Position numbers and translations under genes: made by a program. DNA of 64,000 bases from Xanthostigma xanthostigma. Lineage: Eukaryota > Arthropoda > Insecta > Raphidioptera > Raphidiidae. Every line of letters begins with the position of its first letter. The first letter of the stretch is position 1. Below are positions 44,025 through 55,218 of the stretch, one piece after another. The DNA lies in NCBI GenBank assembly GCA_963575645.1, contig OY754470.1:25712501-25776500 (forward strand), read 5' to 3'. The notes beneath the pieces were generated by a model, which did not search any database, was not told the origin of the DNA, and saw nothing but the letters and a program-made list of their open reading frames with translations.

Positions 44025-45073
44025 CAGTGGCGGTTCCTCTAAGAGCGCAGCAGAACAACCAAAATCTTAGCTACTTCGTAATTTTAAAATGAATAATATT
44101 TTCAATATTTAATCAATAATTAATTAGTTAGGAAATAGATATACAATCAACGTTCAAGTTGAACAGTCACTGGCAAACCACGAAACTCGTGTGTGTGTGT
44201 TCTGTGTGGCAGACTTCCTTGCATTCAGGCGCTGTCCTGCGCTCTAAAGCAGCACCTGAAACGCCATCATCAGATACTCCCGGTATACACCGTGCAACTC
44301 CCGACCGACAAGTTACAGCGTGTTATTTAGATCAGCTTTGAGCTGCATTTATCGTCAGCACATTAATACAATTAATACGCATCTATCACTGTCATATGCT
44401 AGACGTGTTCATTGAATCTATCTCATTCAGTCCACACTTTTGACGGGTTTCACTCGACGGTACGTATGACACTCGTCTTAAGGCCGCTGCACACGAGGCT
44501 GGAAACACTGCTTGGACTTCTGCTGGTCGGCAATGACGCCACTGCGGGCTCGCCTGCTAGCTTACAAGATACATTTTAAAATCAGAACAGAGGGACTATT
44601 TTTCTTACTAGGCCCTCTGCTCGCTCTGAGCAAGAACAAATCAGGAAACCGTATCTTGTCACGCGTGTGACATGAACAAACGCCCACAAACCAACATGGC
44701 GTCATTCTGCTCAGAGTCAGACACGCTTTGATCTGTGTTCATATTTGAACTGTCACTGCGCGCGCACCAGATCTATCCACAAAACAAGCTTGAAAATACG
44801 TCTCGTGTGAAGCGAGCACATTATAAAAGCAATTAAGAAAACCAACGCAAGAAGTCAAATGTATTAAGGAATCTAGCGGTAAATCCAGCCTCGTGTGCAG
44901 CGGCCATTATGGCATATTGACTAGTATTGTAGTTTGAAAAAAATTAAAAACTAAAACACCATGAAAATGAATGTGATTTATAATTTAATTAGTCCTCCTT
45001 AATGCCCGTGTTAAGGGGTAACTCCGGTTGACCCTAGAGAACACTCATTTAAAATGTTCACGAGCCGCCACCG
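44025..45073 (+). mobile_element. hAT-614 family copy with nested MITE
   Basis: It starts CAGTGGCGGTTCCTC and ends GAGCCGCCACCG. The flanking 8-mers aatagtca and aattgata match only 5/8. Homology to 33240-33853 is clear on both sides of the nested element at 44481-44906. Confidence 0.8.
44481..44906. mobile_element. PIF/Harbinger-type MITE (426 bp), nested
   Basis: The ends are AGGCCGCTGCACACGAGGCT and, reversed, TGGCCGCTGCACACGAGGCT. It is flanked by TTA on both sides (44478-44480, 44907-44909). Comparison with the empty hAT-614 copy ('cggcttatggcaat') confirms a 3-bp duplication. 3-bp TWA targets are the PIF/Harbinger signature. Relatives: 21117, 47198, 55219. Confidence 0.85.
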
Positions 45074-45081
45074 AATTGATA

Positions 45082-45959
45082 GATAAAAGGAAAAATAATA
45101 TTGTTTATTAGCAAACAACGGATCGCACTCTGACATCAGTTTATATCGTACTTAAAAAAGCTGATATGATAAATGTCAAAGCAAACAAGGGGTACGTTGA
45201 TGGCAGGTGTATTTTGTGACTGATCGGGGAAGGGGTAGAAGTATTAAAATAAACAATTAATCAAAATATACACTTTATTGTCCATATTCAATATCTGTGA
45301 CCCAGAGCTAAAAGCAAACTATTCCAAAATTGGTCAAATTCAAGTTTTTTTTCTTTGCGAAATCATCAAACAAAAAAAATGATTTACTTTTGTGAGAATC
45401 CTTCTGACTATAATCATTTTTAAAGTAATTTTCCATAAATAATGATTCAATTAACTATAATTAAGTGAAGTGATTAATAATAATAATTTCTGAATCAAGA
45501 AGAAGTTTACAATAATATACTATTTACAGCCATGCACAATAAAATACTGCTATAACCCACCTTCAATAAATTAAAGATTTACTTGTTTTAAATTTTTTGT
45601 AGTTTAGATTGGCAAAAAAATTTAAAAAAAGAACTAACTATTCTCAATCAAGACTTAGTAAATATTATTTACCCTAAAGTGTTATAAAATAAAAAAAATC
45701 AAAAAACCAACTTTTTAAAAACATTCGTTTTCTCCTTGCACTTAAAATAGAGAAAAAATTGATCGGGATAACTTTCAACATCTTTTAACGAATGCACAAA
45801 ATTGCTCCGATAAAAATTATTTTCTACTGTTTAGTGCAAAAGAATGTTAACAATACGTTTCTTTTTTGTTTATTTTATTTTTTACATTATTTTAGTTATT
45901 TTAATTTCGTACAATTGGAAAAACATTTATTTTCAATTTACAACTATGAACACCACCAA
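45082..45959. other. AT-rich spacer, nothing recognised
   Basis: Lies between the hAT and Element D copy 2. Long A/T runs, no domains. Confidence 0.35.
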
Positions 45960-46530
45960 AAAAAAACGAGTGTGCTTTAGACCACACGACTGAAGTAAAA
46001 CTTCTTCCTGCCATAATTTGTTATTAGCACCCGAAAATTCACAAAATATGAACTTTAAAATGAATGTACAATTTTATTCACTTTAAACGTAGAATATTTA
46101 ATGTATTGAACTAAATATTAATTTATAAAATTGTTCAAGAACGAAATGAACAGTCTAATGTAAGAAGAAAGAAATATAAACAAAAAGATAATGAAAACAA
46201 AAGTAATACATTACAATTACTTAGCTCTCGTTGGATTTTAAGCGTAAATCTTTTTGAAATATTATTGAGCTCTGCAAGTTAAGTAGGTTCAAAAAAAAAT
46301 TTTTTGTCACCCGATAGCGCCACTGGCAAGTAAAGTATGTGTCATTTTATTGTTAATACTGCTTATATTTTCGACCACCTGATGGCGCCACTAGTCATCC
46401 TCTTTCTATCTTCACTAACTTATATCTCCTTCTCAACTTCCGTTCGCCTCGCCGGATCACACTTTCCGTAAATCTCTTGTCACGCATTCACCATTCAAGT
46501 GTGCCTAAAGAAGTTTTACTTCAAAAAGCA
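45960..46530 (-). mobile_element. Element D, copy 2 (inverted)
   Basis: It matches the reverse complement of 42757-43342 along its whole length ('cgagtgtgctttagaccaca', 'ttgttcaagaacgaaatgaa', 'ttagctctcgttggatttta', 'agcgccactggcaagtaaag'). The two copies face each other across 2.6 kb. Confidence 0.8.
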
Positions 46531-46566
46531 AAGTGGGACTCGAATCCACGACCCTGAGATTATGAG
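46531..46566 (-). pseudogene. tRNA 3'-half-like fragment
   Basis: On the minus strand 'ctcataatctcagggtcgtg' then 'gattcgagtcccact' resembles the anticodon-to-T-arm half of a tRNA (Lys- or Met-like). It abuts the end of Element D. There is no 5' half, so it is not functional. Confidence 0.6.
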
Positions 46567-46697
46567 CCTCCTTTGGTTTTAGAAATCCTTTTGCACGTCT
46601 CCTCCCATCCTTTAAGCAATATTTTATCAGTCAGCTTGTTTATACCGCCACGCTTCGCTCGTCACAGTTTATGTCTCAAATTCTTAAAATCCGTATG

Positions 46698-47003
46698 TAA
46701 TACGCGCCACGGATCTAAAAGGTTCGGAAGTTTGTCACAAACAGCGTCGCAAAGGCACATTTTAGAGCCGTTGAGACACCTCCCAGCTACCTGCACGGAA
46801 CGTGCGCTCGTCGCTGATTGGCCGTAATCGCTCGTTGCCTTTGTCACTCGTCGTTTTCCTGCTTTAAAGTACAGTCGAGTCAAGTTGTTATTGTTATTTC
46901 AGTTTTGTTGAGTTGCGAGTTTGTAGTTTTTCAACAGACTGTACAAGCGCAAGCCCGCATTCGCATCTAACTTCCGAGCCTTTTAGATTCGTGGCGCGTA
47001 TTA
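46698..47003. mobile_element. MITE with TAATACGCGC ends, second copy
   Basis: Same ends as 20199-20520, in inverted orientation, and with better preserved TIRs ('cgccacggatctaaaaggtt' against 'agccttttagattcgtggcg'). The right flank is ta; the left is tg, so one target copy is mutated. Confidence 0.8.
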
Positions 47004-47197
47004 TACTCATTCTTCTTTTGTGTCCCTGTCATTAACAAATGCTAATGAACTCGATTGCTGAGCATCTATAATCTATCTATTCTAACTTTTGTAGAAAACC
47101 ATGTTAAAAACAACTGATTAAAACCATATTTGATGAATGACCCGTTAAATGAACATGGCGGATTAAAATGATGATACGGTCATTGATACATCTGTAA

Positions 47198-47612
47198 AGC
47201 CCACTGCACACGAGCAAACCCCGCTTGCTGGCTGCTAAAATGAAAATAACGTTACTGCGGCTTCGCGTGCGTGGTTACAAGCTCGATTTTTTTTCGAAAT
47301 TAGAACCGGGGCTTTTTTTCGTGCTTGTTTTAGGCAAGAAAACAGTATCTTGTTACGTGGGCGACATGGCCAAACGTCCACAAATAATCACGGCGTCATT
47401 AGAGTGCGTTCTGTTCAGAGACAATGAACGTCCACTTTTGTTAACATTCGAACTGTCACTGCGCACGCACCAAAACTATCTATAAATCCAGCTTTAAAAA
47501 ACGCATCGAGGGAAGGCAAGACTAAAAACTGTCACAAAATTCAGCGCCACGGCAACCTAGCAGCGACATCTAGCAATCTAGACGCAAAACGAAGCCTCGT
47601 GTACAGCGGCCT
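47198..47612. mobile_element. PIF/Harbinger-type MITE (415 bp)
   Basis: The ends are AGCCCACTGCACACGAGC and, reversed, AGGCCGCTGTACACGAGGC. It is flanked by TAA on both sides (47195-47197, 47613-47615). 'acagtatcttgttacgtggg' and 'gaactgtcactgcgcacgca' tie it to 44481-44906. It is non-coding. Confidence 0.85.
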
Positions 47613-47620
47613 TAAGTTCT

Positions 47621-47702
47621 TTTCTGTGCCAGGGTTGTCATATGGAACCGAATGTGGAGGATTTCTGTGCTGGGGTTGTGATATGGAACCGAAGGTGGAG
47701 GA
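47621..47702. repeat. 41-bp tandem duplication
   Basis: 'tttctgtgccagggttgtca' at 47621 and 'tttctgtgctggggttgtga' at 47662 start two 41-bp units, differing by four bases, directly beside the Harbinger-type MITE. Confidence 0.85.
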
Positions 47703-47912
47703 GTAAACTGAATCGGTTGCAATTGGAAACTGTTGAAAAACACATTAATCAAATGCAGAACGAATTACTGCAATGAAATTTATACGTGACACGAGTACGA
47801 AATATTACAAGTGCATTCGTTCAAACCTCATAAGGACGAAATTTCACCTTACGGGGTTCCTCCTCTTTTTTTAACTTATACAGTGTGTTTGGACGGAACG
47901 AACACATAATAT

Positions 47913-49265
47913 TGTAACAAAACTGCTGTAGTCCGTGGCGGAAATTATATATTTGCAATAATAAATGTTTAACAAACAGTAAAACCACACAAACGAAATC
48001 GTACTTCTTTAACTTAACAAAAATAATAACGTTAACAGAAACAAAACTAATAGTTCTAGATAATAAAATAAAGACTAAGTAACAGAGAATAAAGAGTCAC
48101 TAAATTATACACAAAATATTCACAACACACAAGAACACAACACAAAGTTTATCAGCACACTTGTCTATTAACTATAAGTCATTTATTTAAAACCATTCAC
48201 TAAAATTATAATTTATTTCCACAGTATAATTTATGTCGTAATGCCAGAGCACTGTGTCACGAACAGCTCGAATACTGACTGACCGACTTGCTCACTCTGT
48301 TTGCCTTTTTATAGTTTTCGTCCCCCGCTTCTATCGAATGTTCTGGACGAATCGAGATTTCTTCTATTGTTCTCTCCAAGCGATTCTAAGAAATCGGGTC
48401 TAACTTCGCTACTTGCTTTACGCACCGACTTCCTTTCCTTTACATGTATGTGTGTTTCCAAGGTCGGGTGTTCTGTACCTGTTTTCATTGTTGTTGGTTC
48501 TAGTAGTTTCTACCGAATTCCATAGCCGTCCCATCAGGGGCACGCAACAATATATTATATTGGTTTTGGTTATACACCATAATATCTTACGCTCAAATCG
48601 GAACGAGGAGAAGGCACCAGCAGATAGAATTCTCATTTGATTTACGTGGTTCCAATGCTGGTTATAGACCAGCGGCGTCAGACTGATTTTTCTAATTTAT
48701 TTGATTTAGGGTGTGTTAGCGGGCCAGACTCTAAATTAAAAACTAAAACGCATACTAAATTAAAAATCAATTTTCATATAAAAGTAATAAAAAGGGTAAA
48801 TTATTTTAAGCTTGAGGTCTCTAGTTTTTGAAGTTCATTGATGTCAGGTGTCTCAAAACCTCACTGAATAGATTCTGGTCGCGGGCTGTATTGAGATGGC
48901 TTAAGGGCTGGATGCGGCCCGCGGGCCGTATTTTTGACATCCCTGTTATAGACTAATCACTGCTACCCTGTGACTCTCGGACCTTACAAAAGTCTCTGGA
49001 CAACACTACTAAAATTTTAATATGGAATTTAGCATTTTAACATCTTGCATTCATTGTTGTCTGGAATTTGGCAACAAAGCCCTTTTTACCTACGCATATT
49101 GTTAGAACAACAAGCCAATTATTGTTGCGTCACAACAATCTGTTTATCATTGTTAGAATGACGAACCGATTGCTGTTAAACAACAATCTATGTGTCATTG
49201 TTAGAATGATGATCCGATGGTTATCTCACGAAATCCTTTGTCGTCGCAACGGGGACCGTGTAACA
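47913..49265 (-). mobile_element. Solo LTR, copy 2 (minus strand), with nested hAT
   Basis: Minus-strand ends are TGTTACACGGTCCCC and ...CAGCAGTTTTGTTACA, flanked by atat on both sides (47909-47912, 49266-49269). A TATA-like 'aactataaaaaggc' lies at about 48305-48320 on the minus strand. The left-end region matches 6224-6480 and the right end (49040-49265) matches 7285-7414. The middle differs, so the two are subfamilies. A hAT lies at 48670-48945. Confidence 0.7.
48670..48945. mobile_element. hAT-type MITE nested in LTR (276 bp)
   Basis: The ends are CAGCGGCGTCAGACTGATTT and, reversed, CAGGGATGTCAAAAATACGG. It is flanked by a perfect 8-bp TSD ttatagac (48662-48669, 48946-48953). Same family as 38473-38784. 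Confidence 0.9.
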
Positions 49266-49285
49266 ATATTTTTGTGCGGTTAGAG

Positions 49286-49575
49286 CAGGCCTGGGCAAAT
49301 GGCGGCCCGCAGCGCAATTTTATCCGGCCCGCGAAGCATTTTAGAAAAATAGTAGCGGAAATAGAATGCGGGGACCTTTTTTTTTTTGCTCTCCACATGC
49401 AGAAATAGATTGTGAGGACCTTTTTTTTTTGCTCTCCAAATGCGGAAATAGAACGTGAAGAACTTTTTTTCTGCAAATTTTTGGCCCGCGGTGAAATTTT
49501 CGGCAGCCATCCGGTCCGCGTTAAAATTTTCAACAGCTATGTGGCCCGTCGATCAAAATATTTGCCCGCCCCTTG
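49286..49575. mobile_element. hAT-type MITE (290 bp), 'ggcccgc' family
   Basis: The ends are CAGGCCTGGGCAAATGGC and, reversed, CAAGGGGCGGGCAAATAT. It is flanked by a perfect TSD ggttagag (49278-49285, 49576-49583). 'ggcccgc' occurs repeatedly at both ends, and the centre has three near-identical 'ggacctttttttttttgctc'-like units. The overlapping ORFs are artefacts. Confidence 0.88.
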
Positions 49576-49583
49576 GGTTAGAG

Positions 49584-49965
49584 GTTAGACTATTAGATGG
49601 TAGCCTTCGTATTCCAGTACCTGTAAGTTTTTGTTGTAGTACATTCTGTATATAAAAGATGAATTTTTGCATTGTTTTTTTAACCGCTCCCCAGTTCTGG
49701 TTGAAAAATGAACACAGATTCCAGACAGTAGACGGCTGCGACAGGCGCAAGCTAGCTGAAAATTGGTTCGTTTATTCGAATGCGGATATGCGTGCGTCTG
49801 AATTTGCATACTGACTCATGTCGTGTATGCAAACATCCATCTCATAAATAAGTCTACTGATTCAGAAAACTCGTCAAGATGCGTCAAACGTTCATATACG
49901 ACCACCGTAACACGTTTTAAAAGTCTTTTGCATTAATAATAAAGGATTCCGTACAAACCTTATGG
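49584..49965. other. Unassigned stretch
   Basis: No recognised content. Confidence 0.35.
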
Positions 49966-50059
49966 GATTTGGCTCTCGGTTAAATTGATCGAAAATGGTT
50001 TTATTTTATAGTTTGAAAGTCACTAAGAAAAAGTGTTCATGGGCGCATAGCCTAAAAAC

Positions 50060-50670
50060 TAGCGATGCATCCGATACCGATACCGATATATCGGCGATAC
50101 TTCGGGTTAGCCGATATATCGGTATCGACGATATTTTTATGACCGATTCAACGATACTTTAATTTAAAAATGTAGTGTAAACGAGCGTGTTGTCTCGTCT
50201 ATTTCGTTGCAAACGAGGCACGAACTATGCTCGGGGAAACCCCGCGTTTGTGAGTGTCTTGTTTCTCCCGCCCGCTTTGGCTTCGCGTCTATTTCGTTGT
50301 ATACGAGGTACGAACAATGCTCGGGGAAACTTTAGTTTCCAACTGAGTTCTGTCGCATCTGAGAGACTATTTTCCAGCGCAGGTCTTATTCAAACAGACT
50401 TGCGAAATCGCCTTTCTCCGCAAAACTTAAGATTACTTTGTTTTTTAAACAAAAATCTTATCAATGTCAATTTTAATTACTAAAATTTTTAATTATCTAA
50501 TATTAACCTATGTCTCTACTTTTTATATTAGTAAAGAAAATCTGACTTGTGATTTATTTATTATACCTTCATTTTTGAATTCACAATAAGCGTATCGGTA
50601 TCGGTATCGCCGATATTTTTATAAGAGTATCGGTATCGTATCGGCGAAAAGGCGTATCGATGCATCCCTA
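50060..50670 (+). mobile_element. hAT element with transposase C-terminus (611 bp)
   Basis: The ends are TAGCGATGCATCCGATACCG and, reversed, TAGGGATGCATCGATACGCC. It is flanked by a perfect TSD ctaaaaac (50052-50059, 50671-50678). 'tcggtatcg' motifs are dense at both ends. It retains the 3' end of a hAT transposase gene. It sits in the left arm of the foldback element. Confidence 0.92.
50187..50483 (+). pseudogene. hAT transposase C-terminal dimerisation fragment
   Basis: The 98-codon frame has no genuine N-terminus. Residues 54-91 contain SSVASERLFSSAG, then IQTDLRNRLSPQNLRLLCFL and NKN. This is the hallmark hAT dimerisation motif (S..SER.FS.AG......R..L.p.....L.fL..N), known from hAT and ZBED-like proteins. 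Upstream, a ~55-bp segment is duplicated (about 50191-50247 and 50283-50335; 'RLFRC.RGTN.ARGN' twice), which is not part of normal transposases. The catalytic region is deleted, so the element is non-autonomous. Confidence 0.85.
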
Positions 50671-51023
50671 CTAAAAACCAATAGACTTTTAGCTACAGAT
50701 AATATGTTTAGCGAAATTTTAGATATAGGGATATCCATTAAATTCACAATGTTAAAAAATCCTATAAGCTCTATAAATATGTTTTCAAGTGCGCTGAATC
50801 ATATACAGGGTGACACCTTGCAACATTACCTAGTTTTGGACTATTTTTCTATTTCTAAAAAAAAAACACAAAAGTTATGGTACATGTTTGTGAATTCAAT
50901 GGATATCCCTATATATAAAATCTTGCTAAACATATGTAGCTAAGAATCTATTGGATTTTAGGCTATGCGCCCGTGAACACTTTTTTGGTGACCGTTAAAC
51001 TATGAAATAAAATAATTTTCGAT

Positions 51024-51605
51024 TAGTGTTGCCAGGCGTCCGGATAAAGCCGGACATAGTTAGGCTTTTTGAATGCGTGTCCGGCCAAAATAAACGATGT
51101 CCGGCTTTTGTTAGGCTTTTTAGATTTCGCAAACGAGCGAGCGTCGAGCGTGGCCGAGCGCTGGCGAATATGTTTAATGAAAACTTAAAGAAAAGAAGTT
51201 TTGTTTTGTTTAGATTGTTTTTTTTTTTTTTAATTTTGTTTTGGGAAGTAATAACAGGTACTACATAAGACTTATTTGTGCAATTGCCTTTCATTAGAAT
51301 TTAAAATGTTGATAAATGTTTATCTAGAATTTAATTTTGACTGATGACTTTGGCTGATTAGTAATAAAGTACTTGAACTGATTTGGCATTCGATGTTATT
51401 TATATTTCATTAGAATTTAATAAGATTCATGGTAAGTAATAATGAAAAAAGTTTGATTTTTGCATACATTTTTTTGTCGTATACCTATATTAATACTGAG
51501 ACAAAATCCGCAATAATGTAAGCTGTCAGGACTTTTTACCCAAAATATGTCCGGCCAAACTGACTAGTCTGTCCGGCTACTTAGTTTGGCGACCTGGCAA
51601 CCCTA
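51024..51605. mobile_element. hAT-type element in the right arm (582 bp)
   Basis: The ends are TAGTGTTGCCAGGCGTCCGG and, reversed, TAGGGTTGCCAGGTCGCC. The flanks ttttcgat (51016-51023) and tttgcgat (51606-51613) match 7/8. 'gtccggc' motifs repeat near both ends. The TIR resembles that of 1342-2380 (TAG.GTTGCCAG), pointing to a related transposase. Confidence 0.88.
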
Positions 51606-51645
51606 TTTGCGATCAATTTAACCGAGAACCAAATCCCATACCTAA

Positions 51646-51830
51646 GATTTGTGGACCCCGCACAAATGTCGACAAATGTCTTTTTGCCATATGACACATA
51701 CACTATTGGCATCGGCCGGAGGCGGGACCCAGAGGTCGGACTACAATTTTTCGATGTTTCATACCCTCCTCAACATTTTGGCACCATTTTTGAAAATGTT
51801 TATATATGTAGCTAGGTACATACCAGCGGC
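51646..51830 (-). repeat. Family T fragment (inverted)
   Basis: 'tttttgccatatgacacata', 'cactattggc', 'gcgggacccagaggtcggac' and 'ttttggcaccatttttg' are the complement of 37720-37850. It borders the foldback element directly. Confidence 0.55.
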
Positions 51831-54019
51831 CCGATCGGGCTTTGCTCGAATTTGTAGATTTTTTTTATGTTAAAATAAAAATCTTCAATGTCAGTCATAG
51901 GCGGATTAAGTTGCCAATTCGGGGAGAGGGGTAGATTATGGAATATCCCCTGTGGAGCGGAGGGATCGAGAGCTTCCCTCAGAATTTTTTTTTAATATAC
52001 AGTGCTCAAAAACTTCACTTTTAAGCTATTTTAAGTGTCTCAAAAGCACTTTAAAATATTATTTTAAACCAAACATAACCTAAACACGGAGGCTGTAGCC
52101 CCCTCAACACCCTCTCCCTTTGAACCTACCATGGTATCACTACACGTTCAAATGAATACATGTATAAAAAATTGATAGCAAATGGATAAAACCATTTTCT
52201 TATGATTGAAGAAAGGTATAAAGACGCATAATGTGGAGCTGTTTTATATATTTTCACACAGCTTTAGGTACTCAGGATGTACGAGAAAACACAAAAAATA
52301 GGTATCACAGATTTCAAACATTCATAAATTATAAAGGATCAAACGGCAAACATCAGCCGAGTTAAATATATTACGAAGTCAGATAAAGAGCCACACGGAT
52401 TGAATATTTTATTCGCTATGTCTATAGACAAATAATATTCTTTATATTTAAAAATCAATGAACACACGAATTACAAAAACAATTTTTTTTTCATATTCTT
52501 TTTTTAAAGATCGGTAATTCGGGTTAACCAGGGGTCGACGTATGATTTCAATGATGCTGCATTACATAAGAAAAAAAGTGAGCGTGTAATCTTTACGCGG
52601 GGTTGAAATAAAACTTCTATATATCCAAGAAAACTTGTAACACCGTAGTTCATGAAATATCCGTTATGTAAACCTGCGTCGTCATCTGTAAGTCGAAGAC
52701 TTTAAATAGCGGAAACCGATCACAAAATTGGTTTGAGTCTATAGCTATGTTTACCTTTTCGTTCAAGATGGTTTCTACAGATGCGTTTTGATATCGACAT
52801 CTGTGAGATATTTTTATTATTACGGTAATAACATATTTAATAGCGGAAACTGCGTCCGAAAAAACGTTATTTCCATTCAATTAAACTTTCGTTACTTCCG
52901 TCCGAAAAGAGATCTGAGTTACCCTCAAGTCGCGCCTAAAGAAGGTTATCTTAAAAAATTAAATTTTAATAATCACTGTCGCAGTTAGATTTATCCAAGG
53001 TTTTAATGAATTTCAAGACTATCTATTCTTAATTATTGATAACTTAAAATTACTAAATGAATAATTTATGAGACATATAACTCTAAAATGTAAGTACTAC
53101 TAAAATAAATACAGAAAAAAACATTATTCCCTTTTAATTTCAGTACGTCTATTAAACATTATTAAAGATAATTATTTTTTAAAACAGTGCTCGCAGTTTT
53201 TTATAAAATAATAATGCGCTGGAAAAACACAAAAGATTTAATGACGAAATAAAAAGTATATTAATGTAAGTAAAATGAGAGAATCCGCGAAAGATACACA
53301 ATCATATTTTGGACTGAATATGTGGTAGAGATGCAATCCGAAACAATACATTTCCTTTAAAAAGATGGAACTGACATTGGAACGGGTAACGGGGGAAGAG
53401 TCTCGTAAAACAGAAATTACATTACACGAGACAACCTTATGCCATAAAACATTTCACAAGATACAACTATAGCACTGCTAGGCTATGAGGGCGACGGCGC
53501 GCGTCAGTTCAGCCGCTTAGGGCTCAGCCTCAGGTAGACCTTCATGCAAGTAGTCGAGTTGGTGCTGTGTGGTATTTCTTATTCCAATGTCGTCATAACG
53601 TAAATCCTTATATAACCAGACTACAACCAATGTTTAAAAATGTGGGACACCTAAATTTGCAACTAGGACTAACTCATAGAGATATTAGACTAGAGTACGC
53701 GAGTGAGCACGTGAAGTGTCTGCAGTTCAGAGAGAGAAAAGTTTCTTATCTCTATATGGTAAGTGGTAACTAATGATACAAAACAATGCTGATTAGAGTA
53801 AACAAATATCTGGTTAAATTTCTGGGTTTTCTGCAGCGTTCTCTCTCTCAACTGAGGACACTTTCACTTATGGCTAGCATACGAACTAGCGAACTCTAGT
53901 TACTTATATCTATAACTGCAGGAACTATACATCGTTCCTCCTTGAATTTTCTGCGAGGAACTAATATTAACTAAAAAACGCACTCTTATAGCAAGGTAGA
54001 CTAATAAGTAGAAAATATT
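51831..54019. other. 2.2-kb stretch without recognised content
   Basis: Starts with a short family-E-like phrase ('gctcgaatttgtagatt', 51847). 'aatagcggaaac' occurs at 52696 and 52840. No TIRs, RNA genes or domains recognised; the small ORFs show no motifs. Confidence 0.35.
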
Positions 54020-54580
54020 TTTTTAATATAATGATTTTGTTCAACAGCGATAGGATGTCCCTCGATAAAATATTTTTTGAATAACCTATTCTCATTTTAA
54101 GCTTATTCAAAAAATCCAGCCAATTGGCCGACGGGACCATTCCAACTACAAAAATATTGACATTTGATATGGTATTTATAAAGAGAATAAAATTTCTATC
54201 ACGTGAGATGACGTGGGTAATGTCTACTATTCAATATTGCTAATCGTTGCATGACAAGTGGTTACCTACATAATATGTAAAAATTAATCAAATTATGCTT
54301 AACTAGTTTATTTTTGACAGATCTACAGAACTAGAAAATAGCTGATTTTTTTATGAAAAGTATACCATTATTATATAAAAAACAACGTTATAGCATATAT
54401 CACTTAAGCGCATGCGCCGATTTTCCTCAAAAACAAAAACATTTACGTATCAAGCATCCTCTCAAAGTTTGGTTTCAATCCGTTCATCCGTTTGACCTGT
54501 ATCCTGCTCACAGACTAACAGACAAACTGCAGACGCACAGAGTTTTTCTAAAAATAAGTTTTGGAATGGTAAAATTGGTG
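54020..54580 (-). repeat. Family A interspersed repeat, inverted long copy
   Basis: Matches the reverse complement of 12960-13500: 'ccaattggccgacgggacca', 'acgtgggtaatg', 'gtggttacctacataatatg', 'gcgcatgcgccga' and 'gacgcacagagtttttc'. Confidence 0.7.
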
Positions 54581-55215
54581 AAATTACATTTAAAAACTAT
54601 TTTTTACTTTTTAGTTCACATTGCTATAAAAGCGAGCTTTATAGTTTTTTTAAACCTATAATTTTAATAATTATTCACTAAAAGCTATGCCTAAGGAGTC
54701 GACAACGCAACGGACAGCGCTGTACGGCTCGTTAGCTGCTTACAGTTAAGTAATGAATTTATATACTTATTTACATATTTGTAAATATTTATAGTAATTA
54801 TTGAATATCACGATTTCTTTTTACGTGTCCTTTTAAAATATTTAGGCTTGTGTGAAAGATTCGATATCATTTCCTGAAAACTGTTCCGTAAGGTGAGGTT
54901 CTTTTTTTTTTGAATGGGACGGCAAAATTAACTTTGTTACAAAATGTGGGCCTACTTTTTTTTGTCAAAGTGTAAACGAAGAACGGCGCCGGCGCTGCTC
55001 TTACTTTAGAGCGGTGGGATAAATAAAGTTTGGTGTAGTGTCTTCGCACAAATGATTATTATCGCTAGTTATGAGCTTTAAACAATTACATTCAGCACGT
55101 GAGAAGATAACAATATTCATATAGAAACCCTGCAAGTACTCTATCATACTTTGTTGGAGTTTCAGCGAAGAATGTGTGGCCCAAAGTAATTGGTAGCTAT
55201 ACATTTGACGAACTC
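54581..55215. other. Unassigned stretch
   Basis: The beginning ('aaaagcgagctttatagttt') recalls the 9.2-kb palindrome's sequence. Otherwise nothing recognised. Confidence 0.35.
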
Positions 55216-55218
55216 TAA

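Larger units (their letters stand above)
49966..51645. mobile_element. Foldback element with a hAT in each arm
   Basis: The left arm is 49966-50059 plus 50679-50749. The right arm is 50888-51015 plus 51614-51645. The loop is ~138 bp. The outer ends are 'atgggatttggctctcgg' and 'ccgagaaccaaatcccat'. Shared inner blocks are 'gtgttcatgggcgcatagcc', 'tttagctac' and 'gatatagggatatccatt'. Without its two insertions it would be about 480 bp with ~165-bp arms. Confidence 0.85.

Noticed and set aside
49201..49533. Overlapping ORFs in GC-rich DNA
   Set aside because: They read through the hAT MITE at 49286-49575 and its repeated poly-T units.
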